Shown here: piece by piece, positions 58,430 to 64,000 of the stretch
How the letters are laid out: the number at the start of each line of letters is the position of its first letter
Position numbering within the stretch: position 1 is the first letter of the stretch
Program-made: the position numbers and the translations under genes
NCBI GenBank assembly: GCA_027051095.1
Contig: JALUAM010000007.1
Span: 23,720-87,719, forward strand
DNA from: Acidilobaceae archaeon
Lineage (GTDB): Archaea > Thermoproteota > Thermoprotei_A > Sulfolobales > Acidilobaceae
Direction: 5' to 3'
Length of the DNA: 64,000 nucleotides
The notes under the pieces: generated by a model
What the model was told of the DNA's origin: nothing
The model's database searches: none
Seen by the model: only the letters and a program-made list of their open reading frames with translations

Positions 58430-58728
58430 GTAAACCTGTACTGGATGCCCCTGCCGCTCGGCGGATAGCCCCACTTAATCCTGCCCCAGCCCAGAACCCT
58501 GCATAGGCCACACTCGAGGCACCCCTCATAGCTGAACACTATCCTATCCCCTGTCTCCACGTAGCACTGGGCCGGGCAGAGGAGGACTAACGCCTTCCTG
58601 GGCAGGTCTTTCTGCGCCTCGGGGTCGCTAGGCACTATTATATGGGGGTCCTCGTCGACGTCGAATACATCCCTCTGGAGCAGGTCCTCAACTCTTATAA
58701 AGCCGCTGCGCCTTTGAGCACCCTGCAA
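58426..58728 (-). CDS. fixX: FixX-like ferredoxin
   Basis: A 100-residue ferredoxin of the FixX family. Motifs LLCPAQCYVE and YEGCLECGLCRVLGWGRIKWGYPPSGRGIQY match FixX almost exactly and provide four cysteines (CPxxC, CxxCxxC) for a [4Fe-4S] cluster. FixX normally works with FixC (ETF:quinone oxidoreductase) and FixAB. None of these is in the window, so it is an orphan here, though the acyl-CoA genes suggest beta-oxidation electron flow. The start may lie a few codons inside. Confidence 0.87.
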   Translation of the reverse strand: MQGAQRRSGFIRVEDLLQRDVFDVDEDPHIIVPSDPEAQKDLPRKALVLLCPAQCYVETGDRIVFSYEGCLECGLCRVLGWGRIKWGYPPSGRGIQYRFT

Positions 58729-58791
58729 TGCCCGGGCCCACGGTAAGCATGTGACGAGTGCAGTTTATAACTAGGCGCTAGGTCCTAGGCG

Positions 58792-59526
58792 CTACCCCCG
58801 GCATCTCTCCTCGCAGAGCCTTCTGACTATGTCGCTCACGCTCCTTAACCCTCCTGAGAAGCTCCTCTTACCCCCCGGCATCCTGAGGACCTCCGGCCTG
58901 TATCCGAGTCTCTCCTCGGCCCTCGAGGCTATCTCCTCCTCGCTGAAGGCCTGGTCCGGCCCAAGCACTATTATGTCGGGCTTCACCCTCTCGACGCTAT
59001 CCATTATATCCCTCTCGCTGCCCAAGAAGGCCTCATAGACGTACCTTACAGAGGATACCAGGGCTAGCCTAGACTCCTCGTCTAGGACGGGCCTCCTACC
59101 CTTAACCCTCTCGACAGTGGAGTCCCGGGCCACGACGACATAGAGCTTTCCGAGCCTAGAAGCAAATCTCAGCAGCTCTATGTGACCTGGATGTAGCAGC
59201 TCGAAGGTGCCGCCCACGAGCACCTTTCTGCCGATCTCCTCGCTCCGGGGCCACCACGGCTCGGCGACTCCCAGGTACTTGAGGGAGTCTATCAGGCCTT
59301 CGGCGTAACTGGCCGAGGCTAGAGCGGTCTCATAATCCCCCCTGGAGTAGTAGAACTCTGCGTCTCTGATGTACCTCTCCGCAGCGTCTATGAGGGACGA
59401 CACGTCTAAGCCCTCGAGGGAGGCTCCAGCTTTCTTCAAGCTCTCCAGCGCCCTCTTCGCAGAGCTTATGTACCTCCACGCCCTCTCCGCTAAGCCCTGG
59501 GCTCTGCTCAAGCGGTGCACCCTCAC
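58792..59526 (-). CDS. ribL: DUF357-nucleotidyltransferase fusion, FAD synthetase (RibL)-like
   Basis: A 244-residue two-domain protein. Residues 1-90 are a helical DUF357 hairpin (AERYIRDAEFYYSRGDYETALASASYAEGLIDSL). Residues 100-230 are a cytidylyltransferase-like domain: KVLVGGTFELLHPGHIELLRFASRLG (HxGH), VARDSTVERVKGRRPVLDEESR and the late SFSGGLRSVSDIV. RibL adenylates FMN to FAD in archaea. The order DUF357 then RibL as one chain is plausible for crenarchaea. ATG/GTG start at 59526. Confidence 0.8.
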   Translation of the reverse strand: MRVHRLSRAQGLAERAWRYISSAKRALESLKKAGASLEGLDVSSLIDAAERYIRDAEFYYSRGDYETALASASYAEGLIDSLKYLGVAEPWWPRSEEIGRKVLVGGTFELLHPGHIELLRFASRLGKLYVVVARDSTVERVKGRRPVLDEESRLALVSSVRYVYEAFLGSERDIMDSVERVKPDIIVLGPDQAFSEEEIASRAEERLGYRPEVLRMPGGKRSFSGGLRSVSDIVRRLCEERCRG

Positions 59527-59583
59527 ATAGAGACTTCGGCGGGGAGAGGTTAATCAGAGGAGGAGGCCTGGGCAGTTGCTTAC

Positions 59584-59658
59584 ATGGAGGAGGCGGTTAA
59601 GGCCTACGCCGGCCTTTCAATGTGGGGAATCTACGCCCTCTTATTAATCCGTCTTTGA
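59584..59658 (+). CDS. Possible 24-residue hydrophobic peptide
   Basis: A short ATG ORF, MEEAVKAYAGLSMWGIYALLLIRL, has an acidic N-terminus and a single hydrophobic helix ending in a basic residue, a pattern seen in small membrane peptides. A gaggaggagg tract lies upstream, but about 16 bases away. It sits in the 162-base gap between ribL and an acyl-CoA synthetase; nothing else in the gap is convincing. Weak evidence. Confidence 0.2.
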   Translation: MEEAVKAYAGLSMWGIYALLLIRL

Positions 59659-59667
59659 GCTTTTAAC
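59659..59667 (+). promoter_or_regulatory. TATA box of the acyl-CoA synthetase gene
   Basis: The sequence gcttttaac is centred about 26 bases before the GTG at 59689, which predicts a leaderless transcript. Confidence 0.5.
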
Positions 59668-59688
59668 CTGTGGCCGGGGGGCCCGGGC

Positions 59689-61347
59689 GTGCTCCCGGAG
59701 AAGCTTCCTAAAAGGCCCGGCTACGATATAACAATCAAAATGATCTACGACAGGGCGCTCAGCCTCTTCCCCGACATGGAGATCGTCTATAGGACCTCGA
59801 GGGGAGTCGACAGGTACACCTTCAAGGACGCGGCCTCCAGGATGCAGGCCCTAGCCAGAGCGCTCGAATCGCTGGGCGTGAAGGGATTAGACAGGGTGGC
59901 GACGCTGGACTGGAACACCCACTGGCACTATGAGGCATACTATGCAGTCCCCATGATGGGCGCTGTGCTGCACCCTGTCAATGTCAGGCTTGCTCCGAGC
60001 GAGATAGCATACATAATGAACCACGCCGAGGATAAGGTCGTCATAGTTCATAACGACTTCATGAGGCTGGCTGAGGCGATAGTGCCAAAGGTATCCAGCA
60101 TCAAGCACGTCATAGTCGTTGACGCCGAGAGCGTGCCGGGCAAGATAGGTGAGGCGAAGGTACACCACTATGAGGACCTTATAAGGGAGAACCAGGGCGG
60201 CTACGACTGGCCTGAGCTAGACGAGGATAGGCCAGCCGCTATGGGCTATACCAGCGGTACGACGGGCCTGCCGAAAGGGGCGTATCATAGCCACAAGATG
60301 ATAGTGGTCCACGCCCTCAGCGGGGCCCTCCAGCTAGCCACCCTAGGCCCTTACAAGATTACAAGCGAAGACGTCATACTACACATAGTCCCTATGTTCC
60401 ACGTCTACAGCTGGGGCCTGCCGTACATAGCGACACTGCTAGGCACCAAGCAGGTGTTCCCCGGCAGGTTCGAGCCCAAGGCGGCCCTGGAGCTTATAAA
60501 GAGAGAGGGTGTGACTGTAACCGCCGGCGTGCCAACTATACTCTACATGCTACTGACGGCCGCGGAGGAGGCCGGGGTGGACCTATCGGGCTTACTCTTC
60601 GTGGCGGGCGGTCAAGCACTCTCAAGGGGCCTAGCGGAGGCGGCCCGTAGGAAGGGGATTAAAGTAATGCTGGGCTACGGGATGACCGAGACCGCCCCGA
60701 TACTGACGCTCGCCACCGTGCCCCCCAAGTACAGGGATAGGGCTGAGGACCTCCTGATATCTACGGGCTGGCCCATACCGCTGGTGGAGCTGAGGGTGGT
60801 TAACCCCGAGACTATGGAACCTGTGCCAAAGGACGGTAAGACTATGGGCGAGATAGTGGTTAGGGCTCCCTGGGTCACCCCGGAGTACTATCTTGACCCG
60901 GAGAAGACTGAGGAGGCGTGGAGGGGAGGCTGGTTCCACACGGGAGACGTGGCGGTATGGTTCCCAGACGGACACGTGCAGATCGTGGATAGGTTCAAGG
61001 ACGTGATAAAGAGTGGGGGCGAGTGGATTAGCAGCGTGAGGCTGGAGGACGCGATAAGCACGCATCCCGGCGTAGCTCAGGTGGCAGTAATAGGTGCTAG
61101 GCACGAGAAGTGGGGCGAGAGGCCTGTGGCGATCATAGTGCCGAAGCCGGGCTGGAAGGATAAGATTACGACCGACGAGATAAGGAGGTTCTTGATGGAG
61201 AATTACGTGGAGAAGGGGGAGATACCTAAGTGGTGGCTGCCCGATAAGGTCATAGTAGTCGACGACCTGCCTAAGACCAGCGTAGGTAAGATCAACAAGA
61301 GGGCGCTGAGGGACCAGTACTACAACGTGCTAGTCGGTCAAGGGTAG
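59689..61347 (+). CDS. Acyl-CoA synthetase (AMP-forming), medium/long-chain type
   Basis: A 552-residue ligase with a complete set of motifs: P-loop GYTSGTTGLPKGAYHSH, A4 VPMFHVYSWGLPY, A5 MLGYGMTETAP, A7 GGWFHTGDVAVW, A8 DRFKDVIKSGGEWISSVRLED and A10 DLPKTSVGKINKRALRD with the catalytic lysine. The architecture matches the fadK/alkK-like branch acting on medium-chain fatty acids. It is one of three ANL proteins in the window, and this one and the liv-operon one are intact. GTG start, probably leaderless. Confidence 0.93.
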   Translation: MLPEKLPKRPGYDITIKMIYDRALSLFPDMEIVYRTSRGVDRYTFKDAASRMQALARALESLGVKGLDRVATLDWNTHWHYEAYYAVPMMGAVLHPVNVRLAPSEIAYIMNHAEDKVVIVHNDFMRLAEAIVPKVSSIKHVIVVDAESVPGKIGEAKVHHYEDLIRENQGGYDWPELDEDRPAAMGYTSGTTGLPKGAYHSHKMIVVHALSGALQLATLGPYKITSEDVILHIVPMFHVYSWGLPYIATLLGTKQVFPGRFEPKAALELIKREGVTVTAGVPTILYMLLTAAEEAGVDLSGLLFVAGGQALSRGLAEAARRKGIKVMLGYGMTETAPILTLATVPPKYRDRAEDLLISTGWPIPLVELRVVNPETMEPVPKDGKTMGEIVVRAPWVTPEYYLDPEKTEEAWRGGWFHTGDVAVWFPDGHVQIVDRFKDVIKSGGEWISSVRLEDAISTHPGVAQVAVIGARHEKWGERPVAIIVPKPGWKDKITTDEIRRFLMENYVEKGEIPKWWLPDKVIVVDDLPKTSVGKINKRALRDQYYNVLVGQG

Positions 61348-61433
61348 AGCGGGGCCACATAGTTTTGTAGGGCAGGGGAGCCTCGCGTTTTTACTCCCTC
61401 TTCACGCCCGTCAATTAACGGGAGTGCGAGGCC

Positions 61434-62222
61434 TTGCAGCTGGCCAGCTGGAGGCTCCTAGCGAGGACCGTGAAAAACGCGGACATAGTTGTAGAAGTAC
61501 TCGATATCAGGGACCCCATGAGCACTAGGAGTAGGAGACTTGAGAGAATGGTGGAGCTACTAGATAAGAAGCTGCTGCTAGTGCTCAACAAGGCTGACCT
61601 TGTGCCGCGGAACGTGGCGGAGAAGTGGAAGAGGATATTCGAGGGCATGGGCTACGATGTGATGTACGTGTCGGCAAGGCATAGGCTAGGTACGAGGATG
61701 CTAAGGGGCTGGATAAAGGCCTCCGCGGAGTTCAAGCCGTTCACTGTAGCCGTGGTGGGGTTCCCTAAGACCGGGAAGTCGAGCATAATAAACGCGTTGA
61801 GGGGTAGAAAGGGGGCTTCGACGAGCCCGATACCCGGGAGCCCTGGCTACACTAAGTCGCTGCAGATACTCAAGATAGAGGAGGGCTTCTACATGATAGA
61901 CACGCCGGGCGTCATACCGGTCGAGGGGGGGTGGCCGGAGGCCGTGATTAGGGGTAAGTCTCCTGAAGAGCTTAAGGACCCCGTGACACCCGCGATAAGC
62001 CTCATAGAGAGGATACTCAAGTATAATCCGAGGGCGTTCGTTCAGGCCTACGGCATAGAGGAGAAGGAGCCTTTAAAGATACTGGAAGCCCTAGCCGTGA
62101 AGAGGGGATGGTTTTACAAGCTGTCTAAGGAGCCCCTCATAGAGGAGGCTGCCAGGGCGGTCATCAGGGACTATCACAAAGCTAAGATACCCTTCTATGT
62201 ACCTCCCGAGGAGTACCTGTAG
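61434..62222 (+). CDS. Circularly permuted GTPase, YlqF/RbgA-like
   Basis: A 262-residue GTPase with motif order G4 (LLVLNKADLVP), G5 (MYVSARH), G1 (VVGFPKTGKSSIINAL), G2-G3 (YMIDTPGVIP), the permutation that defines the YlqF/YawG/HSR1 group. These proteins help assemble the large ribosomal subunit. The N-terminal helix LASWRLLARTVKNADIVVEVLDIRDPMSTRS is standard. TTG start after cgggagtgcgaggcc. A box C/D sRNA guiding 16S modification starts 30 bases after its stop, so two ribosome-related genes are adjacent. Confidence 0.92.
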   Translation: MQLASWRLLARTVKNADIVVEVLDIRDPMSTRSRRLERMVELLDKKLLLVLNKADLVPRNVAEKWKRIFEGMGYDVMYVSARHRLGTRMLRGWIKASAEFKPFTVAVVGFPKTGKSSIINALRGRKGASTSPIPGSPGYTKSLQILKIEEGFYMIDTPGVIPVEGGWPEAVIRGKSPEELKDPVTPAISLIERILKYNPRAFVQAYGIEEKEPLKILEALAVKRGWFYKLSKEPLIEEAARAVIRDYHKAKIPFYVPPEEYL

Positions 62223-62251
62223 TTAATGCGCGGGGCGTCCAAGCCTTAGGT

Positions 62252-62329
62252 CGGGATGAAGATCCATGCAGGCACTGAGGCCCAGGCCCCCGGCTGGGCC
62301 TATGAGGACCAGGGACTACCCGCTGACCG
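62252..62329 (+). ncRNA. Box C/D guide sRNA with a 16S rRNA 800-loop guide
   Basis: C box ATGAAGA (62256-62262), D' CTGA (62275-62278), C' ATGAGGA (62302-62308) and D CTGA (62323-62326) occur in the right order. CGG/CCG closes the ends. The D'-C' spacer folds into a GGCCCAG/CTGGGCC hairpin. The bases before box D, gggactacccg, are exactly complementary to CGGGUAGUCCC in the universal 16S 790-806 region; the fifth-base rule gives methylation of the U at about E. coli position 801. The D' guide (tccatgcaggca) is unassigned. It lies between the YlqF-like GTPase and the convergent membrane-protein gene. Confidence 0.8.
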
Positions 62330-62333
62330 CTGC

Positions 62334-62915
62334 TTAACGGGCCGTGGGCATAGGCCCGGCTCTAACCTCTAGGGCGTTTCCGGTGATCTCGCCTCTCATA
62401 GTCGAGTATAATAGCAATGCTAGGCCGGCGGTCTTAACAGCGTTGAATACAATGGGTGCCAGGGCAGCTCTGTGATCGAGTATCGCGGTGGGCAGGGTGA
62501 TTATGAAGAGTGCCATGCCTGCTACGAAGAGGGATGCGCCGGCTTTCGACATAGCCTCTATATCCCTATACAGTTTGACACCTACGGCTAGCTCGGCTAG
62601 GTACACGATTGCTATGAGGGGCGGCGCTAGAGGCCTGGTGGCATCGCTGAGCGTTAGAACGAATGCTATGAAGGCTCCTGCTATGCCCGGCGGCAGCAAA
62701 GCCCTTGCAACCCTCTCAGCGTTCCTGGCGAAGGCCAGCAGCCTCCTATAGACCAGGTAGGCGAGCGCTATCAGGGGGAGGAATAGGAGCGACGTGGGCG
62801 GCGTGAAAGCGGCGTACAGCCCATCGACGTATACCTTGACTAGCAAATATTCTATTATCACTGCGGCGACTATGCTAGCAGCGAACACGTCTCTAGCAGC
62901 CCTTAGCCCCCCCAT
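62334..62915 (-). CDS. Hypothetical integral membrane protein
   Basis: A 193-residue protein with about six predicted helices (VFAASIVAAVIIEYLLVKVYV, LLFLPLIALAYLVYRRLL, GIAGAFIAFVLTL, APPLIAIVYLAELAVGVKLY, ASLFVAGMALFIITLPTAIL, VFNAVKTAGLALLLYST). I recognise no transport or enzymatic motif. ATG start. It lies 26 bases downstream of enolase on the same strand and may be co-transcribed. Its stop lies five bases from the end of the convergent sRNA gene. Confidence 0.6.
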   Translation of the reverse strand: MGGLRAARDVFAASIVAAVIIEYLLVKVYVDGLYAAFTPPTSLLFLPLIALAYLVYRRLLAFARNAERVARALLPPGIAGAFIAFVLTLSDATRPLAPPLIAIVYLAELAVGVKLYRDIEAMSKAGASLFVAGMALFIITLPTAILDHRAALAPIVFNAVKTAGLALLLYSTMRGEITGNALEVRAGPMPTAR

Positions 62916-62941
62916 AGCGCGGCACCTCTTCTGAAACGCCT

Positions 62942-64000
62942 TCAGGTGGACTTCAGCTTTAGCCTGAGCAGTCTGCCGGAGTACTCGGCAGCAGGTCCAA
63001 GCCTAGACTCTATCTCGAGCAGCCTGTTATACTTAGACGTCCTCTCGCCCCTCGCAGGGGCTCCAGCCTTAATCATGAGGGCCCCCGTAGCCACGGAGAA
63101 GTCCGCTATGAAGGGGTCCTCAGTGTCCCCGCTCCTATGGCTCACTATCACGGCTAGCCCCATAGCTTTGGCCGCGTCCACAGCTTCCAGGGCCTCTGTT
63201 ACAGTGCCAGCCTGGTTAACCTTAACTAGGAGGCCGCCCACGAACGCTCCCCTCTCCTCTACAAGGCCACGGTTAGTGACCAGGAAGTCGTCGCCCACCA
63301 CTATCAGCTTAGACCCAAAGGATTCCACAGCGATCCTGAATCCCTCAATATCGTCCTCGTGGAATGGGTCCTCCAGGTAGACTATGGGGTAGTCGTCGAC
63401 TAGACGAGAATAGTATTCCAGCATCTGCTCCCTGGCCAGTCTCCTACCCTCTACATGGTAGAAGCCGTCCCTGTATAGCTGACTAGCCGCGGCGTCGAGG
63501 CCGAATGCTATGTCCCTCCCCGGCGTGTAGCCTGCGGCCTCCACAGCTCTAGAGAGGGCTTCAAGGGCCTCGCGGGAGCTGGACATCGGCGGCGCGAAGC
63601 CGCCTTCATCGCCCACGTTAATAGCTGAAAGCCCGTATTTCTCCTTCAGCATACTCTTCAGGGCCTGGTAGACCTCTACTGACCAGCGCAGCGCCTCCTC
63701 GAGGGTGGGGGCCCCTATGGGAGCCACCAGGAACTCCTGAAGGTCTAGCTGGTTGCCTGCGTGGACGCCGCCGTTGATGAGGTTTAGAAGGGGGATGGGG
63801 AGCCTCCTAGCGGCAGGCCCCCCAAGGTATTCGTATAATTCTAGGCCGGCCTCGCTCGCTGCGGCCCTTGCAACGGATATGCTTACGGCGGTAGTAGAGT
63901 TGCCCCCAAGCCTAGACTTGTTGGGGGTACCGTCTAGCTCTACGAGCAGCTTATCCACGTAGGCTTGCAGCCTTGAATCAACGCCGACGAGCCTGGGAGC
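62942..64000 (-). CDS. eno: Enolase, N-terminus beyond the window edge
   Basis: The frame is open to base 64000; roughly the first 70-80 residues are missing. Visible enolase motifs: LDGTPNKSRLGGNSTTAVS, LPIPLLNLINGGVHAGNQLDLQEFLVAP, the catalytic glutamate region NVGDEGGFAP, metal ligands in IVYLEDPFHEDDIEGF and VVGDDFLVTN, the catalytic lysine in LLVKVNQAGTVTEAL, and SHRSGDTEDPFIADF. It catalyses 2-phosphoglycerate to phosphoenolpyruvate. The ORF-track start at 63958 is an internal GTG and not the true start. Confidence 0.96.
   Translation of the reverse strand, partial: APRLVGVDSRLQAYVDKLLVELDGTPNKSRLGGNSTTAVSISVARAAASEAGLELYEYLGGPAARRLPIPLLNLINGGVHAGNQLDLQEFLVAPIGAPTLEEALRWSVEVYQALKSMLKEKYGLSAINVGDEGGFAPPMSSSREALEALSRAVEAAGYTPGRDIAFGLDAAASQLYRDGFYHVEGRRLAREQMLEYYSRLVDDYPIVYLEDPFHEDDIEGFRIAVESFGSKLIVVGDDFLVTNRGLVEERGAFVGGLLVKVNQAGTVTEALEAVDAAKAMGLAVIVSHRSGDTEDPFIADFSVATGALMIKAGAPARGERTSKYNRLLEIESRLGPAAEYSGRLLRLKLKST

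Noticed and set aside
1-64000. tRNA genes, CRISPR arrays, insertion sequences or integrase/att sites
   Set aside because: No T-arm consensus, no regularly spaced repeats, no transposase- or integrase-like ORF was seen. This is reading by eye, so a highly divergent or intron-split tRNA could be missed.

Overview
The window comes from a hyperthermophilic crenarchaeote, most likely a member of the Desulfurococcales close to Aeropyrum. Support: an ESCRT-III-type division ATPase (CdvC/Vps4), archaeal DnaG, a family-B DNA polymerase with a PCNA-binding tail, an Lsm protein, a tetrameric-type archaeal triosephosphate isomerase, a stand-alone 5S rRNA gene, TATA-box promoters, very frequent GTG/TTG starts behind purine-rich Shine-Dalgarno tracts, high GC, and a voltage-gated K+ channel that closely resembles Aeropyrum KvAP without being identical. 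Tricarboxylic-acid-cycle, acyl-CoA and ABC-uptake genes point to a heterotroph.

Layout. 1-4.6 kb: cdvC 3' end, 5S rRNA, alkyltransferase (ogt), Lsm, NucS nuclease, KvAP-like channel, hexulose-phosphate synthase and glycine-cleavage H protein. 4.6-8.3 kb: succinate dehydrogenase operon sdhACDB. 8.5-12.3 kb: polyamine-type ABC operon potDABC. 12.3-15 kb: a box C/D sRNA, then a degenerate DHH-like protein, a UPF0248 protein (apparently with a CTG start) and a two-domain Bud32/RIO-like kinase. 15-20 kb: FAD/NAD oxidoreductase, a candidate structured RNA, two unknowns and two radical-SAM proteins. 20-24.5 kb: thiolase, a uridine phosphorylase/PfkB kinase pair, Nfo endonuclease. 24.5-31 kb: PolB converging on dnaG, then tyrS and a PAPS-reductase-like PP-loop protein. 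31-36 kb: RuvC-like unknown, UbiD-family decarboxylase, Nudix, M29 aminopeptidase, TenA, CDGSH protein. 36-39.8 kb: sugar-type ABC binding protein and two permeases without an ATPase. 39.9-49.6 kb: PflA-like radical SAM, a degenerate ANL enzyme, and a divergent operon livG-acyl-CoA ligase-livHMKF. 49.7-54.5 kb: tpiA, then two thiolase-fold proteins lacking all catalytic residues, paired with two DUF35 proteins, and a HAD phosphatase. 54.5-64 kb: FGGY kinase, PAP2 phosphatase, PHP phosphoesterase, FixX ferredoxin, DUF357-RibL fusion, acyl-CoA synthetase, a circularly permuted GTPase, a second box C/D sRNA, a membrane protein and enolase (cut by the right edge).

The best non-protein discoveries are two box C/D sRNAs hidden in gaps (12317-12398 and 62252-62329). 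Each has a terminal stem directly flanking its C and D boxes, and a guide complementary to a universally conserved 16S rRNA stretch (the 5' end, and the 800 loop). The most interesting protein system is the four-gene non-catalytic-looking thiolase/DUF35 cassette at 50.5-53.9 kb, which resembles the logic of thiolase-fold retro-aldolases. Several GC-rich long-stem intergenic elements (8.3, 16.2 and 49.6 kb) look like further uncharacterised RNAs. No tRNA, CRISPR array, insertion sequence or origin was seen.
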